From the NCBI GenBank assembly GCA_946902875.1, contig OX336336.1:976045-1040044 (forward strand): a stretch of DNA of 64,000 nt, given 5' to 3'. Below are positions 12,264 to 22,729 of the stretch, piece after piece. The notes below the pieces were generated by a model, which worked only from the letters and a program-made list of their open reading frames with translations, was not told the DNA's origin and did not search any database. Made by a program: the position numbers and the translations under genes. Origin of the DNA: Nematopogon swammerdamellus (lineage: Eukaryota > Arthropoda > Insecta > Lepidoptera > Adelidae). Position 1 is the stretch's first letter, and each line of letters opens with the position of its first letter.

Positions 12264-12950
12264 TATAAGTGTTTTCCAATACAACGGTAGACATCGTCAG
12301 GGTGTGAGAGCGCCGCCGCGGACTTGCGTGAAGCCAATTTTATTGGAAATGGGATATGCTCGTAAGGAAAATTGGCATTACGGAATAAAGGGCCTAAGAG
12401 AGTGATGCGTCATAGAGAACAGGTAAATAGAAGATAGAAAATAAATCTATTACTCCAAAAACATTTTTGTCATTGAAAATGTCTTTTTGATCGCTTCAGT
12501 ATAGTACCCGATTTCCAGCGAGAGTACGAATTCGCCCTGGTGTCGTGAGTTTTAAGGCTACGTAAATATTTAGGAATACCTATTTATAAAAAGTATGAGA
12601 GTTTTTAGAAAATCGCAAAACGCTACTTAAATTTCCGCTTTTAGATGGTTCAAAATGGGGACTTTTAAACATATTTCTAAATATATATTTTAAACTTTTA
12701 TATTGTAGACTGACTCTATATCTGGGGATGTTTTTTGATTTTTTTTTTAAAGTGAAAAATTGGGAGTTATTTTAAAATTTTCCGTTACGCGAGTTACGAG
12801 TCGTTTTTATCTTGCAGTATAAGTAGTTAGAATGGTTTTTGTGTATGCATTATACTTGAAAATTAAGAATTAAATTTTTTAAATAAATTTTTTATTTTAT
12901 TTTTGCCAATTTTTTTAATTTTTGAAGTTTCTCACGAAAACATATATACG
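12264..12950. other. AT-rich spacer, no gene seen
   Basis: AT-rich with several poly-T and poly-A runs. I find no coding signal. The 67-residue open frame at 12202-12405 straddles the end of the foldback element and has no recognisable motif. Confidence 0.45.
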
Positions 12951-12954
12951 CTAT

Positions 12955-13129
12955 AGCGTCACGCCTGTTTCCCAGTGGGGTAGGCAGTTACATACATACG
13001 CTATGCGTATGTATGTAGCGTCACGCCTGTTTGTCAGTGCGGTAGGCAGAGAAAACGGATCTACACGTGCCACGATTTGCGACCGTCACGAAATCACCAA
13101 AAATATCCGTGATGACAGCCCTTAGCACA
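12955..13129 (-). repeat. Small dispersed repeat plus SINE tail scrap
   Basis: The phrase agcgtcacgcctgttt occurs twice (12956 and 13018), separated by a perfect palindrome, acatacatacgc-tat-gcgtatgtatgt, at 12990-13016. Bases 13088-13128 resemble the SINE tail (caccaaaaatatccgtgatg). Confidence 0.55.
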
Positions 13130-13459
13130 GAGATCTTCATTTCGGATGACAGCTGTCAAATTTAAAACGGCTATATCTCGGAAACTACCGATTCTAGACT
13201 GCTCGTGTGCGGGGACAAATGATACTCGTAGATCTAGTCGAGATCTTCATTTCGGATGACAGCTGTCAAATTTAAAACGACTATATCTCGGAAACTACCG
13301 ATTCTAGACTACTCGTGTGCGGGGACAAATGATACTCGTAGATCTAGTCGAGATCTTCATTTCGGATGACAGCTGTCAAATTGAAAACGGTTATATCTCG
13401 GAAACTACCGATTCTAGACTACTTGTGTGCTACGGCTGGGATAAATGATAGATCTGATC
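13130..13459. repeat. Three tandem copies of a 110-bp unit
   Basis: Units start at 13130, 13240 and 13350, each with gagatcttcatttcgg; a fourth start at 13460 diverges after 11 bases. Units 1 and 2 are almost identical and unit 3 is more diverged. Each contains cagctgtcaaatt and ctcggaaactaccg. Confidence 0.9.
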
Positions 13460-14639
13460 GAGATCTTCATAATTTTTTCCTATTTGTGGTCAAATCGATT
13501 ATGAAATTCCATATTTTTAACCGACTTCCAAAAAAGGAGGAGGTTCTCAATTCGTCTGTATGTTTTTTTTTTATTATTTTTTTTTTTTTTATTTTTGTTA
13601 CGCGATTTCTCCGTCAATTGAGAGCCGATTTAGAAAATTCTTTTTTTGTTAGTTAGGTCATACTTCCTAGGTGGTCCCATTTCAATTTTATCGAAATTGG
13701 TTCAGTGGTTTTCGAAAAATCAGCATAATACAATGGTATGTGGTTACCTTCAGCAAAACTTGTGATGTGGTCGTTTTCGGCAATTTTCAGTTTGATAAAT
13801 TAGTATGGTGTGTGGTTACCTTCAGCAAAACTTTTGTGATGTGGACTTATTCAGCAATTTGCAGTCTGACACATATGGCGAATAATTCTGTACCACTTCA
13901 ATCGATTTCGATTATTCGATTTCGATTATTCTTTTTTATGTAATATTACTAATAATATTACTAAAAAGAATGAAATAAAAACTGTTTTAAAAAATATTAA
14001 ACCGATTTCCAAAAAACAAAAAAAAAAGAACTAAAAAGTATTAAATACCTAATATTTTGAAATTTTCTCTGTCCTGTTGAAATATGTACATGAATCGATA
14101 TACTAGTGATACATATTCGGACCCTTGTTTCATGAATATTCTAAATTTGAATTTTTTTATCTTTTCCGACCGGCCAGGTGCGCTTAATTTATTATGGTAC
14201 GAGTACCATCGAGCTGGTCTGATGATGGAGACAGAAGGTGGCCATAGGAACTCCTAAACTACACATGATAAACCCATCGTGTTTGGGCTCGTTGCATTTG
14301 TCTTCACGAGCAATTTACTTTAGACCTAAGAGATTCTCAATTCGACGGTATGTTTTCTTTTTTTGGATGTTTGTTACGCGATTACTCCGTCAATTGTGGG
14401 CCGATTTTGAAAATTCTTTTTTTTTTATTTGAAAGGGGATAACCCTGAGGTTTTTGAAGTGAAAACTTCTTTAGCGGCTCTTGGCACTTTTTTAGGTGGG
14501 TAAAAAATGTATAACTCGCGACATCGCGTCAGCGTCATTTTTAAAATGAAACCTTAAGTCATTGCATTAAGGGTTAAGTTAGAGTGGCACGGGATCTGCC
14601 GGCACTCCCGGAGTGCAACTGTTAAGTAGGGTTCGGTAA

Positions 14640-15190
14640 CACGTTTATGTCTGTCCATTCTACTAAGTTCTGCAAGATGAATGTAGGGTTCCGTAACAAA
14701 TGCATGTCTGTCTGTTCTACTAAATTTAACATTTATTTCAAAATGAATGTAGGGTTCCGTAACAAATGCATGTCTATCCGTTCTACTAAATTTTACAATT
14801 TTCAACCAAGGTCCTCCGACGGTTATTTTATAATAAAAGTAGGGTTCCGTAACACGTTTATGTCTGTTCATTCTACTAAGTTCTGCAAGATGAATGTAGG
14901 GTTCCGTAACAAATGCATGTCTGTCCGTTCTACAAAATTTAACATTTATTTCAAAATGAATGTAGGGTTCCGTAACAAATGTATGTCTGTCCGTTCTACT
15001 AAATTTTACAATTTTCAACCAAGGCCCTCCGACGGTTATTTTATAATAAAAGTAGGGTTCCGTAACAAATGTTTGTCTGTCCGTTCTACTAAATTTCACA
15101 ATTTTCAACCAAGGTCCTCCAACGGTTATTTTATAATAAAAGTAGGGTTCCGTAACACGTTTATGTCTGTCCTTTCTACTAAGTTCTGCA
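14640..15190 (+). repeat. Minisatellite within copy A ('gggttccgtaac' units)
   Basis: Repeats of agggttccgtaac followed by tgtctgtc and ttctactaa occur at about 14690, 14751, 14841, 14897, 14962, 15052 and 15141, in long and short versions. The long version adds caattttcaacc and tccgacggttatttta. This array creates the open frames on both strands (14554-15225), which I do not regard as genes. Copy B has only two or three units, so the array has changed length. Confidence 0.85.
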
Positions 15191-15512
15191 ACATCACCTA
15201 CAACGTCCGTGATGTCAGCCCATAACAGCTGACTACACTGAACTGGTCGGAAAACACAAACTATTTACATAGCCGTTTCGACCGAGGTTTAATTCAGTGC
15301 GGTGGTACCAACCCGGGCAGGTTAAACCCTACCACCAAGTAAGATTAGGAGGGAAGGGACCTACAGTTTTACAAGGAATCCGAACCTCGGTCAGCCTCCA
15401 ACGGTCAGCGGTCACCCATCCAAGAACTGACCGCACCCAGCGTTGCTTAACATTCAATAGCGACAGTTGACTGTCTGCACCACTGAGCTATCAAAGCTGA
15501 CGTGGTCCTATT
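15187..15512 (-). mobile_element. 5S-headed HaSE-like SINE in copy A
   Basis: Minus-strand SINE with the tail at 15187 and the head at about 15512. The head contains a tRNA-like A box (tagctcagtgg on the minus strand, about 15491) and, at 15411-15450, a stretch whose complement reads ttaagcaacgctggg then tcttggatgggtgacc. That is the internal control region of 5S rRNA (A box, intermediate element, C box). The body and tail are those of the other SINEs here. Chimeras of 5S and tRNA-SINE are described in Helicoverpa armigera as HaSE3 (from memory). Confidence 0.85.
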
Positions 15513-15724
15513 TTAATTGGGTCAAGATCGGATTGGAAAGCGAGGCGGAATCGCGAGGCCGAAGGCCGAGCCATTCCGCCGAGTACATTAATAGCAAAAA
15601 ATTACTAAAAAAAACTGTGAAATAAAAAAAAAGTTTAAAAAAACATAAAACCGACTTCCTAAAAAAAGTAAAACTAAAAAACGGTTTAAAATAAAAATAT
15701 AAAAAGCGCCTTCAAAAATATATG

Positions 15725-15990
15725 AAATAAAAACCTAAAAAAAAAACGAACCCTAGAGTTGAAGGCGGTGCTAAAGCAAGCAAAAATGATGCATGAAAGA
15801 AAACATGAGTGGATGATAATATCCTTTGTGATTTGTGTAGCCTTTTTAGCACCGCCTTCAACTCTAGGGTTCGTTTTTTTTTAGGTTTTTATTTCATATA
15901 TTTTTGAAGGCGGTTTTTATATTTTTATTTTAAACCGTTTTTTAGTTTTACTTTTTTTAGGAAGTCGGTTTTATGTTTTTTAAAACTTTT
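15725..15990. repeat. Terminal hairpin of copy A
   Basis: Nested inverted repeat. The arms read ccctagagttgaagg and its complement ccttcaactctaggg, with outer arms aaaagcgccttcaaaa and ttttgaaggcggtttt. The loop of about 80 bp holds tgatgcatgaaagaaaac. The same hairpin recurs at 22215, 32014 (loop lost), 35520 and 39905. Confidence 0.85.
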
Positions 15991-16301
15991 ATCGAAAACC
16001 GAATTAGAAGCGAGCGAGACGTCGTCGCGAGCAAAAGCTTGTTCGTGATAAATATGATCAAACAGACTAAATGGGGTATATTCTAAGCAATCTGAATATA
16101 ATGTGCGGAGAATTCGAATTGTGTTTTATTGGGATATTATAAGAAATTTATTGCGCCCTTAATTACTCCACCAGCCATTATAAAGGGAGTTTTGGTATCC
16201 ACGTCCCGATTTATAATGAACTATTAAAAGCTATCAATTATGCATAAATTGGACAATCCATACGTCGTTTGATAATAATTATAATGGTTACCAAAATTTG
16301 C
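15991..16301. other. Spacer, no gene seen
   Basis: No coding or repeat signal that I can name. Confidence 0.4.
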
Positions 16302-16565
16302 ACCGTACCTTTATTTCAACGCGCGGAACATTTCCGTTTGTATGAGAGCCACATCTTAGCGTAACCGGAACTGAATTTTATTTAGCCTATCCTGTGTCAC
16401 GTATAATTAAATGTGCTTGTACTAAGTCTCATCGAATTCTCAGAAAATTTTATAAGCATCGTCAATTTAGTTTTTGTATTATACATAGAGTCTACAAACG
16501 CAGTAGGTATCTCATAAAACAAAGTAACTTACTCCATGACCATCCCTTACAGATTTATTATTAGT
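16302..16565 (-). repeat. Dispersed 'ggatggtcatggagt' repeat
   Basis: Minus-strand copy. The complement carries ggatggtcatggagtaag, gactctatgtat, attgacgat, a vertebral agatgtggctctcatac piece and an aaataaaggtac end. Other copies are at 20895, 26215, 40690, 59628 and 59965. Retroposon-like and moderately diverged between copies. Confidence 0.75.
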
Positions 16566-16690
16566 TTTGAATCGTTGTCCTTAATTAAATAACGAGCTAT
16601 CATAAAATGTAGGCGAGCTCCTTAACACTGTACCTCCCTACACAAAGATCCTTTACAACGTTTTGTTCTTTCTTTTCGAGTAATTAACAA

Positions 16691-17165
16691 GTAAGACCGT
16701 TGATGGAATATTGCAGTCATCTTTGGGAGGGTTCCCCTGAGTTCTGGTTCAGCATTGGATTCTATTCAACGACGAGCCATTCGCCTCATTGGTGACTCTG
16801 TACTCACAAAGGACCTTCAACCTCTAAAGCACAGACGTATCGTTGGGTCATTGAGCCTGTTTTATCGGTACTACTATGGCCGCTGCTCTGACGAAATTGC
16901 TTCCCTTATGCCTCCTCCTCCTGTTAGCCATCGCCAAACCCGCCATACTCTCGCGGAACACCCATTTGTAGTGGACAGAAGAGTACTTAGAACTGCACGA
17001 TTCTCTAAATCGTTCTTGTGCCGCACTGCAAAGGTGTGGAACGGGCTTCCGGGGAATATCTTTCCCCACTCCTACAATCCACGGATCTTCAAATCGCGGG
17101 TAAATAGCCTTTCCCCAGCGACATTAGTCCACCTCCAAGCCGGACTGGCACCTCCTCGGGGGTGA
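16691..17165 (+). pseudogene. LINE 3' end: RT C-terminal remnant
   Basis: From 16691 the plus strand reads RPLMEYCSHLWEGSP, then after a frameshift near 16750 a 136-residue open frame starting MDSIQRRAIRLIGDS. It continues with HRRIVGSLSLFYRYYYG, a Pro-rich stretch, RTARFSKSFLCRTAKVWNGLP and FKSRVNSL, and stops at 17165. This order (LMEYCSHLW, QRRAIRLI, FYRYYYG, FxRxxxxxWNxLP, FKxRV) is the usual C-terminal end of Jockey/CR1-type LINE polyproteins downstream of the RT. Only about 155 residues remain, so it is a typical 5'-truncated insertion. A GC-rich 3' UTR (17166-17222) ends in a short poly-A. The opposite-strand open frame is a shadow. Confidence 0.85.
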
Positions 17166-17317
17166 AATTGGCTGCGCCTGAGGCTTCGACCTCGGGCACG
17201 GCCAGCTAGTTCGGAAGCAATAAAAAAAAATTTGACTGTTTAATTAAATGGAGGAATGTATTTGCATAAGTTCAAGAAATTTGTTCAAAATGCAAGTTAA
17301 ATAAAATATTGTTTTAT

Positions 17318-17480
17318 GTAAAATTGGCTACATCACCTACTACATCCGTGATGTCAGCTCTAGGTGCCATGTCAGTGCTTCCCTTCGGCCGTGCCGGCTA
17401 CACTGAACTAGACGGAAAAAACGAAATATTTAAATAACCGTTTCAACCGACCTTCCTTTCACCCGTCTGGTCACCCGGCG
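17318..17480 (-). mobile_element. SINE fragment (tail half)
   Basis: Starts with ggctacatcacctactac and runs through gtgatgtcagc, aggtgccatgtcagtgc and tacactgaactagacgg, to cgaccttcctttc near 17462, where the family match ends. Confidence 0.75.
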
Positions 17481-18654
17481 ACGGATGGACTTTCGGGAAT
17501 TACTTACGAAAGCTTCTCAACGATAAGTCTGGTGACCGACACGCGCCAAGCCTTTCTTCTTTCAGCTGACAGGGCTAGCGATTCAAAGGGGCAACGCTGC
17601 TAGCGTATTGGCTACTGTGGGAAGTCGGCTAGAATGGAGGAAATATTGTATCTGCAGTACTAGTAGTAGATAGTAGTAGTATTAGATAAGTGTAGTAGTA
17701 GCACGAGTAGTAGTCTATATGCATAAGATAGCTTAAATTGTTTTGTCTTTTATCTGGTTCTGTACAGCCCTTGTCATTGTTTCCATTGTGTTTAATTGTT
17801 TTTCATTGTCGTTATATTTCGAAAGATAACGAATTCAAGTGCAAAATTTATTTGCCTACGAATGATAATAATAAAGCATCATCTTTTTTATTGCACTCTA
17901 TCGTTAAATGCTTATTTGGAGATTTTGTTTTAACACTTGAATACATTTCTCGAATGCAGTTCTTTAAAATCTTGTCAGAAGAAGTAATCCTAAAAGGGTC
18001 CGTGTGAATGACGTCCAAGCTCAGGAAATATTAGTGGAGACAGAGACTCGGGCGGGTCGGGTCGGGTCGGGGTCGCCCTGCCAATATTTGTCAAGCTTGG
18101 CCGGACTTTATGTACTTATTAGTTACTTCCTCTAATGGCTTCCCGAAGGAAGTTAAGGGCTGCTTGCACGGCACCGCCGGCGGCGCCGCGGGCACGGGAG
18201 AGCGTCGCGTTGTGTGGCTTGGTTTGCTTGGCTACAACGAGTCCATTCCAACTTTGGCAGCTTCGGCTTTTTGGTAGCCTTCGGCGACCAGCCTCAGCCG
18301 CTCCGGCTCACACGGGTGGCTGCGCTTTGTTACAGCGGATGGGGGCTGCACTCCCTCCGCGCCTCCTTATAAAAACATAAAAAACACTCTAGGGAATAGC
18401 CATACTAACAGTTTATGTCGGGGCGGTGAATTTTGTTTCTGTAATATACACTTCATTAATTTAATTTCTCCAAAAGTATAAGTCTCCAGCAAAAAATCTT
18501 TTTGCTAATAATTCCTTAGACCCTCACCTACCATTCCCAGCTACCAGCAATCTTCTACTAAACCCGCCTCTTTCTACAGCGCACCCAATATCTGTAGTTT
18601 ATATGTGTTAAATTTTATTAAAAAATAAATAAATACATAAATAAGTAGAGCGTC
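17481..18654. other. Spacer, no gene supported
   Basis: No recognisable gene. An agtagtagt-type microsatellite lies at 17658-17715, a four-fold cgggtcgggt run at 18051-18071 and a GC-rich patch at 18165-18310. The open frames at 17738 and 18135 have no motif I recognise; the second is Ala/Arg-rich because of local GC content. Confidence 0.45.
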
Positions 18655-18895
18655 GTTTTTTTTAATGAAAACTGACACGGTTGGCTACATCAGCTACAAC
18701 GTCCGTGATGTCAGCCCATAACACCGGGTGAACTAGGTGCCATGTCAGTGCTTCCCCCTTTGATCGTGCCGGCTACACTGAACTGGTCGGAAAACACAAA
18801 CTATTTACATAGCCGTTTCGACCGACGTTTCATTCAGTGCGGTGGTACCAACCCGGGCGGGTTAAATCCTACCACCAAGTAAGATTAAGAGGGAT
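18655..18895 (-). mobile_element. SINE fragment
   Basis: Begins tttttaatgaaaactgacacgg, as a minus-strand tail, and extends through ctacactgaactggtcgg to accaccaagtaagattaa. The head is missing. Its variants (tggtcgg, accaagtaagatta) are those of the 5S-headed copies. Confidence 0.78.
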
Positions 18896-19198
18896 CAATC
18901 AAGTCGTTCCTGTCGCACAGAGACCTGCGAGTTAGTGCGACAGAGACGACGCTCTACAACCGGACTGTCTCTGTCTATGTAAAGCCCGACGCGCATCTGC
19001 GTACCTCGCTGCAAGTTTTTGACGTGATGACGTCACGTCTTCTAAATTGATGAACACCGGCTGCACGCACGAAAAAGTGTCACGTTCCATCTGAGCCTGT
19101 GTGTGCAAGCGAGAGCGCGTAACAAGCGATAGAGAGGCACAATCGGCCCAAGCCGAAAGCGAACCAAGGGAATCCGATTTTCGTTTGATCGTTTATGT
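18896..19198. other. Diverged repeat-like segment
   Basis: A phrase at 18948-18983 (gacgacgctctacaaccgg, then tgtctct) recurs at 38396-38424, so this is part of an unclassified dispersed element. No gene seen. Confidence 0.4.
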
Positions 19199-19263
19199 GA
19201 TTTCGTGGCTCAGTGGTAAGAGTGTAGGATTTGTATTTTTTGACCATGGGTTCGAATCCCTCA
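19199..19263 (+). pseudogene. tRNA-like segment (pol III A and B boxes)
   Basis: A box tggctcagtgg at 19206-19216 and B box ggttcgaatcc at 19249-19259, 43 bp apart, followed at once by T runs that would terminate pol III. The D arm (gctc/gagt) is plausible, but the anticodon stem does not pair and the T stem is weak. So it is a degenerate tRNA or a SINE head rather than a working tRNA gene. Confidence 0.55.
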
Positions 19264-20040
19264 AATTTTTTTTTGTTTTTTTTTTCTTTTTCAAGCTATG
19301 TTACGGTGTTAAAATTTTTTTAGGGTGTTTAGTTTTTTTATAACCACCTAAGAATTATTTTCGGAAATACAAATGTAACAAAAACGACATGCGTAGTCTT
19401 ACCACTTTATGACGTTATCACGTAAAACTATCCTCTGTAAACCGACTTTACAGACAACCAATTTTCTTGCAGAACTTGGAATAGCGTGCGGAGGGCGCAG
19501 GCAGGGCTGAGCCGGGAGCGGGCTCACTGTAATGGCTTGTTATGGCGGCGGCGATCTGTCAGTTTAATGGCGAGCGAACCGCTTAATGACTTCCACTGTG
19601 TCTCCGAGGGGACGTAAAGGAGCTTGTTTATACGCCAATGAACGTGTTGAATTGTATTTCAGTTTCGTTGATCAATTAGGAACAATTGCCTGGTTGTTGT
19701 GCGGCGTGTTGCTGCGTGGCGAGAGTCTGCTGTTCAAGCAACCACAAGCACAGAACTCTATAATATTGTTGTAGATTTTTTTATTTTATTACCATAAATT
19801 TTTTACGACCTTTTTCTATGTAAAGCAGCCAGCTATGGGTATCTTCTTAAGAGATATTCCCTCACATATCGAAGCAAAATTCGACCGTGTCGGAATAAAC
19901 GAGTCAGGACGAAGGAGTCGCAATATGGCCGGGGGATAAAGAGCCGAGTTATAAATGCGCGGATGGATCTGAATAGATTGAGAATATTGATATGCGGCAA
20001 TAAGTGCGACTGTCTGTCTTGCAGGGGAGGCGCGGAACAG
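19264..20040. other. Spacer, no gene supported
   Basis: T-rich at first (19265-19340), then mixed sequence. None of the short open frames has a recognisable motif. Confidence 0.4.
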
Positions 20041-20103
20041 GGTGGGGGGGGGTGGGGGGGGGGGGAGGGGGAGGGGTGGGGGGGGAGGAGGGGGTGGGGA
20101 GAC
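20041..20103 (+). other. Poly-G tract with quadruplex potential
   Basis: About 60 bases with almost no C on the plus strand: runs of up to twelve G interrupted by single T or A. Several overlapping short Gly-rich and Pro-rich open frames on both strands arise from it. Could be a replication or assembly trouble spot. Confidence 0.75.
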
Positions 20104-20243
20104 GTGGCCACCGTATATCATCTCACGGATATTATATGCCGAATCACTCGAAGAAGTTATCGGACCACGGATCCGTGTTGAGAGGTGTGTTCAAAATATG
20201 AAAAGAAATGAAGTGAAAAAAAAACATAAATTAAAAAAAAAAA

Positions 20244-20663
20244 AACGACCAAGTGCGAATCGAACTCGCGCAACGAGAGGGTTCCGTATCGCCATGTCAT
20301 ATGGTTAGCGCCACTCGCGCCATCTATGGCGTGTTATGAAATGCTTCATATTAGTTAAAATTCAGGATTAGTTAAAATGCTTCATACTCTATTCGGTAGA
20401 TGGCGCGCGCGCATACACTTTTTGGTTTCTTTTATGGGAACCCCTGTCAGTTTTTTACTTTTTCTTATTTGTTGTTATATCGGCCATATTAACACATATT
20501 CTGTGAAAATTTCAACGGGCTACATATTACGGCTCAAGAGATACAGCCATCGGACCACCGATCGTCGGACAGACGCACGGACGGACAGACGGACGGACAG
20601 ACATACAGACGGCGGGCAGCGTAGGCTTAGTAATAGGGTCCCGTACGACGGATACGGAACCGG
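20244..20663 (+). mobile_element. 'ccaagtgcgag' dispersed repeat, copy 1
   Basis: Starts cgaccaagtgcgaatcg, then agggttccgtatcgcc, atggcgtgttatgaaatgc, a second tagatggcgcg, ttcaacgggctacat, cagacggacgg tracts and ggtcccgta. It ends ggatacggaac. The gggttccgta near the start and tacggaac at the end are inverted to each other. Seven other full or partial copies lie in the window. The overlapping open frames come from the cagacggac tract. Confidence 0.85.
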
Positions 20664-20739
20664 GCGGCCGCGCGCCCACAGAGAGCGCCGCCGCCGCGGG
20701 GCCGGCTGGAGCCACGCACGAGCCCAACAGTCAGGGTCT

Positions 20740-21536
20740 CCGCAGAGCGACGCTGACGCTGACGGTCGGCGCTGACGTCTGGGTCGTGTACGCTTATAGG
20801 CGCGTAGACAGATAGATATATTGAACAACCTTTATTGATCTGAAACATTTTAGGAAGAAAACACAAATGCGGACTTACCTATCACTTACAGATATCAATA
20901 GGTAGTAATAATAAATCTCTAAGGGATGGTCATGGAGTAAGCTACTTTGTTTTATGAGACTTGTAGAGATTTGTAGACTCTATGTATGATACTAAAACTG
21001 AATTGACGATTTTTAGAAATCTTTTCTGTATGTACGATACGTATGTATGTTCCTCCATAACTCTTAAACTGACCATCTGAATTCGATTAAACTTAGCACA
21101 AGCACATCGGGACATGACAAAAAAAATATGACGAACGATACTGACTATGCATGCGTCAATGAAATATTGTTAATGTTGTGTGTTCTTTATGGCGAAATAA
21201 ATATCTGAATGACAGACGCGCTCACCTTGCGCGTGCATATTTAGCTACGCGAGGCGTACGGGGACCGTCGGCCCGGCTCATCGCGTGTCGGCGGTGCTTG
21301 GCGTGTAGGTACGTCGTTGGTTCGCTGACGCGCTATTGGATGCTACGGGGAGATTCAGAGCGGTACTGACCGACACTCGCGTGGTGCTACGCTGATGATT
21401 TCATATGCATACGCGCGGCTACGTCGTCGGTCGGCGTGACACTGAAATGGAAACTTGTGCCGACATTGACGCCGATGGGCACGTCGACGGTGAGCGCTGA
21501 CTGTCAGTACTCACCGTCAGCGTCGTTCTGTGAAGC
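20740..21536. mobile_element. Possible MITE with gacgctgacg termini
   Basis: Left end gggtctccgcagagcgacgc (about 20733) and the complement of the right end, gggcttcacagaacgacgc (about 21538), match over some 25 bases and continue with ctgacg. The interior near both ends is rich in gctgacg and gtcggcg. A dispersed repeat (20895-21120) sits inside. I could not identify a clean target duplication. Confidence 0.5.
20895..21125 (+). repeat. Dispersed 'ggatggtcatggagt' repeat
   Basis: Plus-strand copy with aagggatggtcatggag, gactctatgtatg, gaattgacgattttt and aactcttaaactgacc. The 3' part is truncated. Confidence 0.7.
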
Positions 21537-22136
21537 CCTATAACGTATAATATTGCGAGTGTGACAAGAGCGAAGGTAATTACCTAGAGCGGATAACTGT
21601 CGGGTTGTCGGTCGACCTCCTCTTTATTATGAGCTTACAATAAGCCAGGTGCGAAGCTGGAAATTTCTCCGCATAGCGAATTTTTCCATAACGCTACTCG
21701 GTCCTCTTCATATAATTACAATTAATTATTTGAACAATATCACACTCTCAAGCATACCTTTCCGTGCTGCGTAGATACGTGATTTGCGTGATATGTATAA
21801 TTCTTTGGTTGCCGTTATGCCAAAACTCAATGAACAATGACATATTATTTTACTGTATGTAAAAATCTGTTTTTTTATAGGTAGAGTGACATGTGGCATC
21901 GTTTCAACTACAAGTAGATGTCTAACGATGCCCATGGACATTCTGTGATGAACGGGGATTGCGAATGCCATGCCGGCCTGACAGGAGCCTTTTCACGCAC
22001 CTTTTGAAAAACCCCAGGCTTTACTTGGGAGGAAATATATGGTCCCTGCCCATGGTGGTGCGTTCCACGTGCAGTCAACACCTAAATTTCGTACGTTCAA
22101 ATCAAATCAAATCAAATATTTGTGTTTTGGAAAACA
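21537..22136. other. Spacer, no gene supported
   Basis: No motif-bearing reading frame. A triple caaat run lies at 22100-22118. The two overlapping open frames at 21959-22242 are short and have no recognisable domain. Confidence 0.4.
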
Positions 22137-22214
22137 TAAAATAAAAAAAGAATCACCAAAATCGGTACACCCAGTCAAAAGTTCTGAGGGGACAAAAACC
22201 GACTTCCTAAAAAA

Positions 22215-22600
22215 AGTAAAACTAAAAAACTATTTAAAATAAAAATATAAAAACCGCCTTCAAAAATATATGAAATAAAAACCTAAAAAAAAAAACGAAC
22301 CCTAGAGTTGAAGGCGGTGCTAAAAAGGCTACACAAATCACAAAGGATATTATCATCCACTCATGTTTTCTTTCATGCATCATTTTTGCTTGCTTTACAA
22401 ATCACAAAGGATATTATCATCCACTCATGTTTTCTTTCATGCATCATTTTTGCTTGCTTTAGCACCGCCTTCAACTCTAGGGTTCGTTTTTTTTTTTAGG
22501 TTTTTATTTCATATATTTTTGAAGGCGGTTTTTATATTTTTATTTTAAATAGTTTTTTAGTTTTACTTTTTTTAGGAAGTCGGTTTTATGTTTTTTAAAA
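22215..22600. repeat. Terminal hairpin of copy B with duplicated loop
   Basis: Inverted arms aaaaccgccttcaaaa / ttttgaaggcggtttt and ccctagagttgaagg / its complement. The loop contains a direct tandem duplication of about 71 bp: the segment acaaatcacaaagg...tttgcttgcttt occurs at 22333 and again near 22397. Copy A has the loop once. Confidence 0.88.
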
Positions 22601-22729
22601 CTTTTTTTTTATTTCACAGTTTTTTTTAGTAATTTTTTGCTAGTAATGTACTCGGCGGAATCGCTCGGCCTTCGGCCTCGCGATTCCGCCTCGCTTTCCA
22701 ATCCGATCTTGACCCAATTAAAATAGGAC

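Larger units (their letters stand above)
13505..15990 (+). mobile_element. Composite dispersed repeat, copy A
   Basis: Starts with aaccgacttccaaaaaagg and ends near 15985 with a matching gaagtcggtttta. Parts in order: a 'ggaggaggttctcaattcg' module, poly-T, a segment with two diverged ggttaccttcagcaaaac repeats (13743, 13820), a second poly-T module (14330-14440), an inserted block (14440-15512) and a terminal hairpin. Copy B at 22205-24450 is the same structure inverted. I do not recognise an encoded protein; the open frame at 13671-13943 has an equivalent in copy B, but this reflects shared repeat sequence. Class unknown. Confidence 0.75.

Noticed and set aside
13671..13943. 90-residue frame conserved in copy B (23954-24226) as a transposon protein
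   Set aside because: Conservation is explained by the two copies being one repeat. The frame has direct internal repeats and no recognised domain, and copy C does not keep it.
14554..15225. Overlapping 184- and 192-residue open frames as genes
   Set aside because: Both come from the gggttccgtaac minisatellite and SINE sequence; the repeat copy at 23 kb gives the same frames on the other strand.
15411..15450. 5S rRNA gene
   Set aside because: Only the internal control region is present, embedded in a SINE; the 5' and 3' thirds of 5S are missing.
19199..19263. Functional tRNA gene on the plus strand
   Set aside because: The anticodon stem fails to pair and the T stem is weak; kept only as a tRNA-like segment.
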